Origin: Pochonia chlamydosporia 170
Lineage: Eukaryota > Ascomycota > Sordariomycetes > Hypocreales > Clavicipitaceae
Assembly: GCF_001653235.2 (NCBI RefSeq)
Contig: NW_019154062.1
Coordinates: 1 to 64,000 of the forward strand
Length of the DNA stretch: 64,000 nucleotides
Reading direction: 5' to 3'
Part shown: positions 21,022 through 32,254 of the stretch, piece by piece
Layout of the letters: each line of letters starts with the position of its first letter
Position numbering within the stretch: the stretch's first letter is position 1
Notes under the pieces: generated by a model
Database searches by the model: none
What the model was told of the DNA's origin: nothing
The model's input: the letters and a program-made list of their open reading frames with translations, nothing else
Made by a program: the position numbers and the translations under genes

Positions 21022-21574
21022 GGTGACGTGTCTGTATTGCCCCGAAATGTGTAGAGATGCCTCGGCCTTATTACAACAATTGATATGTAGTGATAAATGT
21101 GGCAAATTGTGCATGTTGCCTAATTAAAGTGTTGGAGAAACTGGAGGCCAAGTATCTTTATTCGCCTGCGTGACGAATCATGCGTACCTATGACGATATC
21201 GCCCTGGACCCTGTAAACAAGCTTCCAGAACGAATTAAACGTATGTACATATTCGCCCGCATTTCCAAGTTTTACATGTGAAATACCCAATGTTGGCTGC
21301 CCCAAAATGGCAGCATCATCATGACACAACTCCACCACAATCAACCCGCGTCATGCATTCGCAGCTTCATCGCGCCCGGAGCAAAAGCACCGGGACACAT
21401 CACCACGCTCAACTTTCCCTCAAAATCAAGCTTTATTCATGGCGTCATTCTGTCACGCGCTTGAATTAATCCTTGTTATTTCTGGCTACACTTTAATATA
21501 AAAGGCGTCGAAGATACCTACCAAACACATTACCTTCACACCACAACTCAAATCAATTCACATACAACTACAAC
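21022..21574 (+). promoter_or_regulatory. Divergent promoter region with TATA box for the grg-1-like gene
   Basis: It separates the divergent thioredoxin (minus) and grg-1-like (plus) genes. TATAAAAG at 21497-21504 lies ~78 bp before the ATG at 21575. A CT/CA-rich pyrimidine stretch typical of strongly expressed fungal leaders follows (ACCTTCACACCACAACTCAA). Confidence 0.55.
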
Positions 21575-21837
21575 ATGGATTCACTTAAACAAGGCGCCGA
21601 ATACGTCTCCGAGCAGGCAAAGAAGGCCACTACTGGCACTTCAAAGGAGGCCAACAAGCAAGTCGCCAAGGACTCCGACGCATCTCTCGGTAACCGGTAC
21701 GTCGCAGCACTCGAATGGAATGAAAATGACCTTTACTAACTAGACTCAGAGCTTCTGCGGCAAAGGACGCCCTTTCAGACAAGGCTAGCGAGCAGAAGCA
21801 CGATGCCAAGGCCGAGACTCACAAGCAGCAAATCTAG
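21575..21837 (+). CDS. grg-1: Glucose-repressible / clock-controlled small protein (GRG-1/CCG-1 family)
   Basis: Two exons, 21575-21696 and 21750-21837. The 53-nt intron has a GTACGT donor, ACTAAC branch and CAG acceptor. The 69-residue product is hydrophilic, rich in Lys, Ala, Ser and Glu, and cysteine-free. It begins MDSLKQGAEYVSEQAKKATT, with SKEANKQVAKDSDASLGNR and a second half AAKDALSDKASEQKHDAKAE. Length, opening and the repeated A-K-D/S-D-K pattern match Neurospora GRG-1/CCG-1, a small stress-, starvation- and clock-induced protein of unclear biochemistry. Promoter features support high expression. It is convergent with the M28 aminopeptidase, with 156 bp between stops. Confidence 0.85.
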
Positions 21838-21993
21838 GTGTACTCGCGACACCACTACAACATGAGTGCGGAGGCACATGTACAATAGGTCGTCACCTGG
21901 ATGGATAGGTAGTTGCTTATGCTACGGGATGATGTAGATAGTATACAAGAATAACATGTTATTCCTAATGATGCGGGTATTCACATGTGCACT

Positions 21994-23536
21994 CTACCTC
22001 CACTTGTTGTCCCAACCAGCCTGTTCAACGACGAAAGCGATGGCAAGTTCGGAAAATCGGGCCATGTGCTAGGATATGTGAGATGATGTTTCTACATTGT
22101 GTGTTGTGTACATACCTCGAGTGAAAAGACGCCAGTCTCATCGTTAATGTCCATAGTATCCTTGGCGGTGTGAACATAGGGGTCGAATTCCCCAGGAAAC
22201 GGGCCAGCCGATGGGTTGCCCTCGGATGCAAAAGCCGACGGGTATCCTAGCTGTGTGAAAGACATGTAATCGGAGCCAGCGCCACTATTGCTCCAATTAG
22301 TCGCTTTTGAACAGCCAGAACTTGTTCGTAAAGAGGTCACCTACCTTGGAAGCTTGTATATCTTGGCCGGAATGGCAACATATGCATTAGCAAGTTCGGC
22401 CGCCCACTTCGTCAACGGGGCATCCGCCTCAGTCTCGATGAAGCCAATCGACTCAGTAGCATTGCGGGCCACAAACGCAGTCATGTCCTAACCACTCATT
22501 AGCCAGCAACCAACCCAAGAACCCTCAGTACGTACAAACTCCATCATGGCGCCAATACGAGCACCCGACTCCTTCTTATACCGAGCAATGGCCTGACTGC
22601 CCAAAAGACCACCCTCTTCGGCAGCGTACCAGTGAAACTCAACAGGTCCATTGATGGGAATGAAGCCGCTCGTCGCTAGGACGCGGAACGCCTCGAGAAT
22701 GCTCACGGTGCCGGAACAGTCGTCGTCGGCACCAGGCGCAGGGAGCAGTGGGAAGAGATAGTTCATAGAGTCTTGGTGGGCGCCGATGATTGTGAGTGGG
22801 AGGGAAAAGTTTCGCACTTTAGGCTCAAAGCGAGCAATTATTGACGGTTGCGGGAACGAATGGGTGAAGAATTCGAGCGATATATGTGTGTGAAATGGGG
22901 ATTCCTTGATAATCTACAAAGTGTTAGTGTTCGATGCGCAAGGTGTGAACGGGAGAGCTACATCAGCAATATGGTCATGCAGCCACAGCGCACTCTGTTC
23001 GCCGGTAACACTGCCGAAATATCGCGTGTAGTAGCTGGTCATGTGCTCGAGAACATCGTGCATTCTCTTTGTAGAAACCTGGGGAAGCAGTGGTTTGACG
23101 ATGCCGTGGTGTGAGAGCTTGGGTAAATCTAGCGATTGTCAGGAAATGGACGTCGTATGCAGTACAATCCAGACTTACGAGCCTGGCCAGCCAATGCATT
23201 CACATTCTGCTTATAGAACTCTTCATGATCGGTAATGTCCACAAACTTCTTGCCCTTGCGCTTGAGGCGAAGCTTATCGCCTTCGGTCATCCATTTGGGG
23301 TCTTGACCAGACACGCGAAGCAACCGCGGCTGGGCGAGCTGGTCCGCAGCCTCGGGATGGAGTGAAATATACGCATCAACAGGATCAGAGTGCTTTTTCA
23401 ATGCATTGATGATATCTGGGTCGACTTGGTGATGCCTTGACGGGTCGGAGAGAGGGACTTGGGCGTCATGGGCGGCGAGGATGGTGGTGAAGAGGCTCGT
23501 GCCCAAGAGCAGCGAGGTTGAGAGGGACTTGAGCAT
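21994..23536 (-). CDS. Secreted leucine aminopeptidase, peptidase family M28
   Basis: Six exons: 23536-23179, 23128-22962, 22913-22536, 22487-22345, 22284-22116 and 22068-21994. All introns are 47-60 nt with GT-AG ends, and the product is 429 residues. The signal peptide is MLKSLSTSLLLGTSLFTTIL with cleavage near AAHDA. A propeptide (SDPSRHHQVDPDI ... PRLLRVSGQ) follows. Zinc-binding and catalytic residues are visible: IIGAHQDS (His), GADDDCSG (Asp), WYAAEEGGLLGS (catalytic Glu, zinc Glu), IETEAD (Asp) and DPYVHTAKDT (His). This is the usual set for fungal extracellular LAP1-type M28A/E aminopeptidases, which remove N-terminal residues from peptides after secretion. No key residue is missing. 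Confidence 0.93.
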
Positions 23537-25074
23537 GGCAGTTGAACTTCTGCCAGAGTACGAGGGTTCAGAGTTGTCGTCGATTGTGCTGTCAATTGGC
23601 TTGCTTAGATGCTGTTGATGGTGTTGATGGTGAGTGAGATTCACGCCATCAATCGCAATCTAATCTTCTCCACTTCGTCTGCCGTCATGTTCAAAACACC
23701 AACCACCGGGTTCCGTACCCAAGACCGGGGTGAGGCTGGACAAATAATTCAAGGCAAGTCAACTGAATCTATACAGTAAGACTTGGTTATCTCTTCTCTT
23801 TTACTGAACTACTTTGCGTAGATGTAGATGCGACCGCGAGATGAGGCGACAGTCCCACCTGCTCATCCTCACGATAACCAACTTGACTTGTCGGAGCGCG
23901 AATTATTGTTCGTTTCGGGGCACATGCTAGCGCGGATTCATGAGTCTCGGCCTTGCTTACTCTGACAGACAGGCATGGACCAGCTCATGAAAAACTCAAC
24001 TGCGGCAGCCCTACTTCAAGACTATTGCCGACAACTATTGCCGCCAGAAACGCCATGAGCAAACTCGCAAGCCAATATCCTGTGAAGGGTTCTTTTATCT
24101 CAGTCAGGCATCTGAAGTTCCCCTCCATGCTTTGAGCACCGGTGACAGCCGACAGAGTTAAGGGTTGCACTCAACCGTTGCAACACCACGCTGACTTGCC
24201 AAAGAACCCACAACTCATTCTGACAGAGAATCTCCCTTGCCAGCATAATGCAGTGCAAAGTCTGACAGGGCAGCCCAGTAAGCCCAGGTGCCTCCATCTC
24301 AAGCCACAAGGGATCTACGAAGCCACCAGGCGAAGCGGCGCCTGGGCAGGGCCAGTGAGTCCAATGGGAGAGTTTCATCAACACCATCACGCGACTCAGA
24401 TGCGCGGCATGGCATGGTACAATTATGGTAGCCTATTTGCCCCGGTCGGCAGACGTCTTGTCCTGGCAAACCATCAAAGATTAATTGCAGTTGGTGAGAG
24501 ATCCAAACGCAAGGTGTAAACGCCAATACTGCGATGTAACTCCCGTTTCATCTATACAGTCCTACATCCTCGCGCAACTTTCCAACTCAATGCGACGAGC
24601 GAAACCCTCACCATCCAAACAACTGACTTCTCCCAAACCATGTGGCTGATGCTAACGGCTCCCGCAGCCATAGTCAGCAAGCTAAGACACTAGAAACAAG
24701 CACCAGCAAGGGTGGCATGGGCACCGTATCAAAACAAATGAACGGGCACCACTCTCACGATACCACACAATGCCCTCACAATAGCTTCCCATGTTCCGCG
24801 GTGCTCCACCCCCACAAGATTCCAAGATTCTGTTCCATCGGTGGAGCCGAAGGCTGAGATGGGCTGCAGGGCGAACAGCCTATGAATGCCAACATGGCGT
24901 TTACTGAGATGCATGGCGGGCGCTGAGAAGGCCAGGGTCAGCTTGGCACTTTAATCAGAGTTGACAGCTCTTAAATAGCTCAACGGCCTGCGATCCTTTC
25001 CAATCGTTTTCGTTTGTATCCCCGTCTCACCGGTTCATCGCAACCTCCCGCCTCTTCGGTACCGCAACGCCAAC
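23537..25074. other. Intergenic, 1.5 kb, likely divergent promoters
   Basis: Separates the divergent M28 aminopeptidase and amino acid permease. Open frames around 24100-24520 have no family resemblance or convincing starts. A TTAAATAG sequence near 24971 may serve the permease. Both flanking genes feed nitrogen nutrition, so co-regulation from this region is plausible but not shown. Confidence 0.45.
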
Positions 25075-26807
25075 ATGTACGGCGACACAGAAGAAAAACA
25101 AGTCAAGGTCGATGCGGCCGACACAAACCAACATGAAGTCCCAGACGAGATGGGCCATCTTCACCGGCGCCTCAACAACCGTCAGATCCAACTCATCGCC
25201 GCAGGTGGCTCCATCGGAACAGCCCTCTTCATCAGCATCGGCGGTGGTCTCGCCAAAGGCGGCCCAGCTAGTCTTTTAATCGCCTACACGCTGTACTCGC
25301 TTGTATTATCGCTGGTGAACAATTCAATCGCCGAAATGAGCACTTACATGCCCGTGGCGGGTGGCTTCGTCCGCCTCGCAGGATACTGGGTCGACGATGC
25401 GTTGGGATTCCTTGCCGGATGGAACTTTTTCATCTACGAGGCGCTTCTTATTCCGTTTGAGATAACTGCACTTACGTTTGTCATTTCTTTTTGGAATGCG
25501 GACGTCACGAATCCGGGGCCAACGGCTGGAGTTTGCGCCGCCGTTATCATCTGTTACGGGTAAGCAACTCCTCTCACAACCTTCCATCGTCATAAACCCA
25601 TTTCAGTTGCTAATCTCTCAGGCTGCTTAACGTCCTCGCCGTCCGCTTCTACGGTGAAGCTGAATTCTGGCTCTCCGGCGGCAAGCTCATCCTCATCTTC
25701 ATCCTCTTCTCATTCACATTCGTCACCATGTGCGGCGGCAACCCACTACACGACGCCTACGGATTCAGGCACTTCTCCAACCCCGGCGCCTTTGCTACAT
25801 ATTTAAGCGGCGGAGATTTAGGTCGCTTTGAAGGCTTTCTCGCCTGTCTGTGGAGCGCGTCCTTTTGCGTCGTCGGCCCCGAGTACATCTCCATGGTGTC
25901 CGCCGAAGCCAAACGCCCCAGCATCTACATCAAATCCGCATTTAAGACGGTGTACTACCGATTCTGCGTCTTCTTCATCATCGGCGCACTGGCCGTCGGC
26001 ATCGTCTGCGCGTACAACGACCCAACTCTCGTGGAAATCTGGTTCGGCAACGGCGCGTCTGGCAGCGCCGCCGCGTCTCCCTATGTCATTGCCATGGAAT
26101 CGCTCGGCGTTAAAGTCCTCCCCCATATTGTCAACCTGTTGATCCTGACGTCCATCTTCTCCGCTGGAAATACTTACACCTACGCTGCTACAAGAGCCCT
26201 CTACTCGCTTGCTCTTGAGGGCCGCGCGCCCAAATTCTTGCGCTACTGCAACAAGAGCGGCGTACCGATCTGGTGTTTCTGCGTTGTCATGTGTTTCCCC
26301 TTCCTGTCCTTCCTTCAGGTTGCCAACGGGTCCGCCAAAGTGCTAGGCTGGCTGATTAGCATCGTCACTGGCGGCGGCCTGATCACATACATTGTCATGT
26401 CCATCACCTACATCAACTACTACCATGCGTGCAAGGCCCAAGGCGTGAACCGCAAGACCGAGCGTCCCTACTACGGCTACTTCCAGCCCTACGGCGCGTA
26501 CATTTCGCTAGCTGTGCAAAGTCTCGTCGCTCTCACGTATGGGTACTATGCGTTCCGGCCGAAGTGGGATGTCGAGGTGTTCTTCCAGAATTACTCGATG
26601 CAAATTTTGGCGGTGCTGCTCTTCGTGGGGTGGAAGCTCATCAAGAGGACGCGCTATATCAAGCCTAGCCAGGTTGATCTGGTTTGGCAGCGGCCTGAGA
26701 TTGATGCCTATGAGAATAGCTTTACGGAGCCGCCGGTGGGCTTTTGGACCGAGATGGGGCATATGGTGGGCATTCGGAGGAAGAGCAAGTATCGTGGTGA
26801 TGTGTAG
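25075..26807 (+). CDS. Amino acid permease (AAP family, APC superfamily)
   Basis: Two exons, 25075-25559 and 25622-26807. The 62-nt intron has GTAAGC, branch GCTAATC and CTCAG, giving 556 residues. The cytosolic N-terminus is hydrophilic. About twelve hydrophobic helices follow. The family signature lies early: HLHRRLNNRQIQLIAAGGSI, then GTALFISIGGGLAKGGPASL and YSLVLSLVNNSIAEMSTYMP. Further landmarks are GGNPLHDAYGFRH, GPEYISMVSAEAKRP and FSAGNTYTYAATRALYSLAL. The protein imports amino acids with protons across the plasma membrane, and the substrate cannot be told from sequence alone. Complete, with no frameshift. Confidence 0.95.
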
Positions 26808-27034
26808 GGGGTGTTTTGGATGCTGTAGGCTGTAGATGGGAATGAACGGTCTACATCTAGTGCAGACTTGCTTACATAGTCCTGGGCATTAAAGTATAAC
26901 AACTTTCAGTTCATGTTTATTATGGTGCATTTCTACCAGCAACTCAGTGGCTCACATTGTCCTCCGTACGGCTTTATATTTGGTCGACCAAGGCAAAGTG
27001 TCAGACAAACATCCATTCCAAGTTTCATACAACA

Positions 27035-28015
27035 TTAGTTCAACTCGTGCGCCAATTTAACCGCCTTCGACTTCCCTGTGTCGAGAACCACTGCCGGATC
27101 CTCTGACGTCCCATCGCGCGAGACGGTATTCCCTTTTTTAGTCTCGATAGACGTTCTGCAAACGTTAGTATCAAATCTCGATCGCAAGGTAGTAACTCAC
27201 TTCTGGTGCTTGACATCCTCAACTTTGCCTTCTGGTTGACCCTGGCCCCAATTCCAGCTAACCGTCTCTCCTTTCTTTGGCTCGTTCTCCTTGCTACCGT
27301 TTTTAGATGAAGTCTTGCCAGATTTGCTGGTCTTGCTCTTTTCTTCATCTTTCTCATCTGCTGAGGATTGCACATCCTCATCCTCTTCGCCTGTTGAAGA
27401 TTGGTCGTCACCTTCTGCCTCTTCCTCTTCATCAGTATCCTGGTCGTCCGCAGCGCTCTGCTCTTCCGACACATCGCCATTCTTAGTAGACTTCCCCGTC
27501 TTCTGTCTCTTATTCTGTCCATCCTGTCCCCTCTTGGCCCTCTTTACACCCGCTCCCTCCCCATCCCCGTGGTCTTCACCATCATCCTCACCATTATCTC
27601 GACTCTTCAACGGGTCATGGCCCCAGTTCTTCAACGACGCATACGATTTCGTCTTCTTTACTTCTTCGACCGACTTCGTATCATTAATCTTTCCTTCCTG
27701 TGCCAAATGCCGCTTACTACCAGCAGTCAGTCAGAACAAGACGCACCACGGGCCCATCTAAACATACCAGTATGAAACAACCTTTCTCATATGCTCAACA
27801 TGATCGTCTGTGTACTTGTCAGGAGTCTTCTGCGGGTTATCCTTTAAAATTTGAACAATCTTGCGTCCGCTATCATGCCCGATGGATTCCCCGCCATCAT
27901 CTTTCGACCAGCCTGCGTCTTTGGAGGTATCAGATTTCAGCCACTTCTCTAGTTCTGCGGCCGTCATGTTGACGACGTTGTTGAAGTCGCGGATGACGTC
28001 TGCTTTGTCCTTCAT
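27035..28015 (-). CDS. DUF3140 plus hypervirulence-associated (HVA1) Tudor-like domain protein
   Basis: Three exons: 28015-27768, 27716-27201 and 27155-27035. The introns are 51 nt (GTATGT to GGTAG) and 45 nt (GTGAGT to TGCAG), and the product is 294 residues. The N-terminal DUF3140 region reads VIRDFNNVVNMTAAELEKWL, GHDSGRKIVQILKDNP, DDHVEHMRKVVSYCKRHLAQ and TKSYASLKNWGHDPLKS. A long acidic/basic disordered linker follows (DTDEEEEAEGDDQ, then Ser/Lys-rich). The C-terminal HVA1 domain is KKGETVSWNWGQGQPEGKVE with DPAVVLDTGKSKAVKLAHEL. Both domains are widespread in bacteria and fungi. Roles are poorly known; HVA1 is Tudor-like and binds unknown partners. No targeting signal. Confidence 0.88.
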
Positions 28016-29874
28016 TTTGTATGCGAGTTGTTGATAGTGAGTTTTTTTTGGTGATGGTAGTTTCTTTGATGCAAAATTCTGACTTCAATCGCAGGGTATC
28101 TTTATAATTTTAACCATGGCGTTGCAACCGGCGAGTGTCGTTTATATCGGCGCGTCATAGAGTCGGCACTTGGTCCGAAAGATCCACATTTAGGTTTAAG
28201 CACAACCAGATGTGCGTGAGACATGCTAGATTGAAGTGACGTTTACAGGCGGTGTAAGATCGGTTCTTCGATCTATGGTGCACTAATCGAGTGGTATGCC
28301 GTTGTGGTTTGTATGCCTCCATGCCTTGGGGTTGTTAGGCTGTAGCCACAAGTGAAGACGTCATCAACAAGCCAAGTTAAACTCCAAAATTGCTCCGCTC
28401 AACAAGGCCTCATATACCTAAGATATCAATTGATTCATTCACCGCAGACATCATGCAAGTAAGGACACCAGGCCTCAACAGTAACTATTTACTGGTGGGC
28501 TGGGCCGTTGCACCCCCAAGCCCCAGCAAATGTGCGAGACTAGGCCACTCACCAGCCAACTCATGCTGACAGTTTGCTGCCATTTACTTACCTATTAATG
28601 CGGTTGGATGCAAAAGCAAACGTGAATCAATGTCAAGTATGTCATTCTAGCCTTGCAAGCCACTGATATGTTTCCAATCTCTGTCAACAATCTCCTGTCG
28701 ATCTCGATATCCTTCAGCATCACGATAGTCACTGCGAGCTGTGGCGTGAGTCGATGGCCAGCACAAGCCACTGCAAATAAAACGGCTGGCATTCTGCATT
28801 GTAGAATATACAATTAGAAAGAAGCAAGCAAGTATACAGACAACGAGTGTCAGGTTCAATGCCAGAGCCCGCTCAGCGGTGCACCAACCGCCATTGCGTA
28901 CAACTCAACTCTTTAAGTCAACCACATGAGGCTCTACATCCTCGTTTCACAACAATAGATAAGATATGGGCGAAACCAAGTAGCTCTCAAATATGGTGGA
29001 GCTTTCTATAAATATCAAGATGCCGATGCTATGTTTTCTAGACAGCTTTTGGCCCTGTAAGGGGCTACTTGTCGAATCCTTCAGCTTCCAATGACTCCAA
29101 ATCCAGCTCCGGTGTCCGTCGCCTAACAAGTCTGGTAAGCGGGCGTTGGGGTCCGGCAGTATGCCTATCAATTGATGCCCCACCTCCAAAGTACAAATAT
29201 CTTAATCACATATTTCCCTACTAAAAATAATGGAAGCCTCAAGTAAGGAGAGTCGCATTATCTCAGCTATTAAAGCTGAACAGGAAGACTAGGGTCAAGC
29301 ATTTAAGCGGCTGTAAATAGACAGTGTTAGTAAGTAGAACGGTCTCAGCTATACCGAACAACAATCAGGGGCTTGTCCGTTCCAGTCTTGAGTATTTCAG
29401 CTTTGGTAACACGTTTATTAGCAGGTTATGAGGGACTGACCCCGAACGCTCAGCGGAGCAGTCGCTGGGACAGACAAAAATGGCTGCCCGAATAACTACC
29501 CACGCTCCTAAACGGGGGTTTCCAAAGTAATCTATTACCACAAGAGGAAATCGCCGAGGAGTCAGCTTTCAAGACGGGAGCCCATTCTTACGTTATCTTA
29601 CTGTTCCCATCTATCGGCGAGGGAAATTCCTTCGACCGAAACGTCCGGCGCTTATCGCCTCGACAAACGATCCCCGCCAACCTAAATCTTCCACTCTAAA
29701 GTCTAGAGTCTAGACTAGACCTAGCGACGCCCATCCATATCTATCTGTAAGACCAACCAGCCGCCCAGCTCTCCTGACGTTAGAGCTCCTCCTACATCCG
29801 AGTCCTATCCTCTTCCTGTCTTCCTAGATCTTTGAAAGATACCGCATTTTGCCCGTTCGCCTTCTTACCCCACC
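28016..29874. other. Intergenic, 1.9 kb, possible relics
   Basis: No complete gene. A minus-strand frame near 28650-28890 encodes a hydrophobic run followed by FICSGLCWPS but lacks a start codon. A palindromic TCTAGAGTCTAGACTAGA lies near 29701. A transposase-like start at 29230 is reported separately. The last ~150 bp are pyrimidine-rich leader of the Sec14-like gene. Confidence 0.45.
29230..29292 (+). pseudogene. Possible start of a pogo-type transposase relic
   Basis: ATG followed by 20 codons, MEASSKESRIISAIKAEQED, then a stop. It resembles the openings of fungal pogo/Fot1-type transposases (M-x-x-S-x-K-E-x-R-I-x-x-A-I-x-A). No helix-turn-helix or DDE region follows. It is too short to be sure. 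Confidence 0.2.
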
Positions 29875-31087
29875 ATGGATCTGGACCCTAAATATGATGA
29901 ATATGACTTCCCCCATACGGCGGCCATGTCACAAAACGGACATGCGGGGCATTTGACCGATCTGCAGATTGCCCAAGTTCATCAGTTGCGAATGATGCTG
30001 GAGGCCGAAGGGTATACGGATCGTCTAGATACCCTAACATTGGTATGGCTTATGAAGTGTTGGTAAAGGCCACATCGTGGGCTACCTTACGGGCAGCAGG
30101 CTAATAGTCGGTTGGGCCGTAGTTGCGATTCCTCCGTGCACGAAAATTTGATGTCAATCTAGCGAAGCAGATGTAAGGCAATGGGCTTTCTCGTCTACGA
30201 CTAGATTACCTACAGAAAAAAAGATCACTGACCACTTAAAGGTTCGTTGATTGTGAGAAGTGGCGAAAGGAGACCAAACTGGACGAGGTCCTCCCTGCCT
30301 GGGACTACCCTGAGAAGTCCGAGCTTGCTAAGTACTACAAGCAATTCTACCATAAGACAGATAAGGTTTGAGCTAGAAAAGGCTCTGTTGGACTATTGAC
30401 TTGTGTCTTACATATTGCTAGGATGGTCGTCCTTTGTACATCGAGACACTTGGTAGTATTGACATGACCGCCATGTTAAAAATCACTTCTGCCGAGCGTA
30501 TGCTTACCAACTTGGCCGTTGAGTACGAGCGCGTCTCTGATCCTCGGCTTCCTGCCTGCTCGCGTAAGGCTGGCTCCCTCCTTGAGACTTGCTGTAGCAT
30601 TATGGACCTTAAGGGCGTTACACTTACCAAGGTGCCTTCGGTCTACTCCTATGTTAGCCAGGTTACGGTGATATCTCAAAACTATTATCCTGAGCGTCTA
30701 GGCAAGCTTTACCTAATTAACGCACCCTGGGGTTTCTCTACTGTCTGGAGTGTTGTTAAGGGCTGGCTTGATCCCATTACTGTTGACAAGATTCATATTT
30801 TCGGCTCTGGGTATCAGACAGAATTACTCAAACAAATTCCCGCTCAGAACTTACCAAAGGAATTCGGCGGTACCTGCGAATGTGAGGGGGGCTGCGAGAA
30901 CTCTGATGCTGGCCCTTGGCATGAGGCCGAGTGGGTTAAGCCCGCCAAGTGGGAGAAGACCGGGCATGATGCTGTTGCCACTGATATTACCTCTGATGCT
31001 AAGGAAACGGAAGGCCCTGAGGTGGCGACAGGCGTTAAGTCCGTTCCTGTTCGTGAATCTATGGGAGCGGCCACGCAACCTGTGTAA
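29875..31087 (+). CDS. Sec14-like phosphatidylinositol transfer protein (CRAL-TRIO)
   Basis: Four exons: 29875-30042, 30123-30172, 30242-30365 and 30422-31087, all phases consistent, giving 335 residues. The CRAL-TRIO N-terminal helices read HLTDLQIAQVHQLRMMLEAE, then LRFLRARKFDVNLAKQMFVD. The lipid-binding lobe has RPLYIETLGSIDMTAMLKIT, SCSIMDLKGV-like CCSIMDLKGVTL, SQNYYPERLGKLYLINAPWG and IFGSGYQTELLKQIPAQNLP, ending with the PKEFGGTCECEGGC tail typical of fungal Sec14 proteins. It exchanges phosphatidylinositol and phosphatidylcholine at Golgi/endosome membranes. Codon 57 begins exon 2. Whether it is the essential Sec14 or a paralogue cannot be decided here. Confidence 0.92.
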
Positions 31088-31293
31088 TCTGAATCGATAT
31101 CTCGATCTAGCCACCCCCATTATCTAGACAACCTACACCCTAGTTCTTTTTTTGATTTGCTAAAGGACATATATGCATGACGCTAAATGAGGAAGAAGCT
31201 AGAATGAAATCCAGAAACATAGATAACATATAAATAGAAACATTTATACTGGTAGCAGGATATCGGTACAACTTTTTGGTCTCCTCAACGTCC

Positions 31294-32016
31294 ATGTCAG
31301 TCAGTCACTTCATCTACGACCTTTGCGCCTATCCGCAATACGTTGAGCCCCTGAGGAACGAGATTATCGAGACTCTCCGCGAAGACGGCGGCTTCAAGAA
31401 GACGACGCTACACAAGCTCCGCAAGATGGATAGCTTCCTGAAGGAGTCGCAAAGGCTGAACCCCCCTCTTGTTTGTACGTCTCAACCAACCTCAACCCCG
31501 ACCCATGGGAAGAACAGATCCCGTTTCTCGATACTAACTTACAAACCTTGCGTAGTGTCGTTCCAGCGCGTCGTCAAAACCCAACTGACTCTCAAGGACG
31601 GTACTAAAATTCCTAGAGGCACTCATCTGGCAATGGCTTCGGACGCCATTTGCCATGATCCTGCTTGCCTACCTGGCGGTGGCGATCCCCAAGTTTTCGA
31701 CCCTTTCCGTTATGCGCGCTTGCGTGAGGAGGAAGCCAACAAGAACAAGTACCAGTTTGCCACCACGGACGAGACGAATCTTCACTCTGGGCATGGCCTT
31801 TATGCCTGCCCGGGCCGCTTTTTTGCTAGTAACGAGGCTAAGCTCATTTTGAGCCATATTCTGATGATGTGCGACTTCAAGTTTCACGAGGGCCAGACCC
31901 GCCCAAGGAACCTTAGTTACGAGGAGGCTTGCTACCCTGATCCGGCAGTCAGGATGCTCACGCGGAGGAGGACTATTCCTGAGAAGGATATCTCGGCGAT
32001 GATTTTGGGTGATTAG
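31294..32016 (+). pseudogene. 5'-truncated cytochrome P450
   Basis: Two exons, 31294-31474 and 31556-32016, with an 81-nt intron (GTACGT to CGTAG). They encode only ~213 residues of a ~500-residue P450. Present: K-helix FLKESQRLNPPLVLSFQRVV (ExxR), a PERF-like DPFRYARLR, and the heme loop HSGHGLYACPGRFFASNEAK (Cys ligand). Absent: the membrane anchor, helices A-H and the oxygen-activating AGxDT part of helix I. The first in-frame ATG lies inside what is normally post-I-helix sequence (MSVSHFIYDLCAYPQYVEPL). Without substrate recognition sites this cannot be an ordinary monooxygenase. It is a relic or a mis-assembled gene end. The phase, heme cysteine and reading frame are intact, so the truncation may be recent. 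Confidence 0.8.
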
Positions 32017-32254
32017 ACCTTCGTGACGCGATCTAGACGCGCGGAAGAAAGGAAAGATACAACCGCCACCCTCCCAGACTACATCCTAATAAATCCTCAT
32101 GGATGCTTGCTCCCAGTTCTGATGGAAGCCGGCATGAGTGTAATGTTACCGAAGAACTTGTGGTCTCCGATTAAACTCACGTTATCCAATATTGCTCCAT
32201 TAGAATTTGTAAAAAATTGAATTCACCGTTCTTATTTGATCACGCACCGCTGTA

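Noticed and set aside
27291..27775. Ser/Leu-rich plus-strand frames
   Set aside because: Antisense to the acidic/basic linker of the DUF3140-HVA1 protein.
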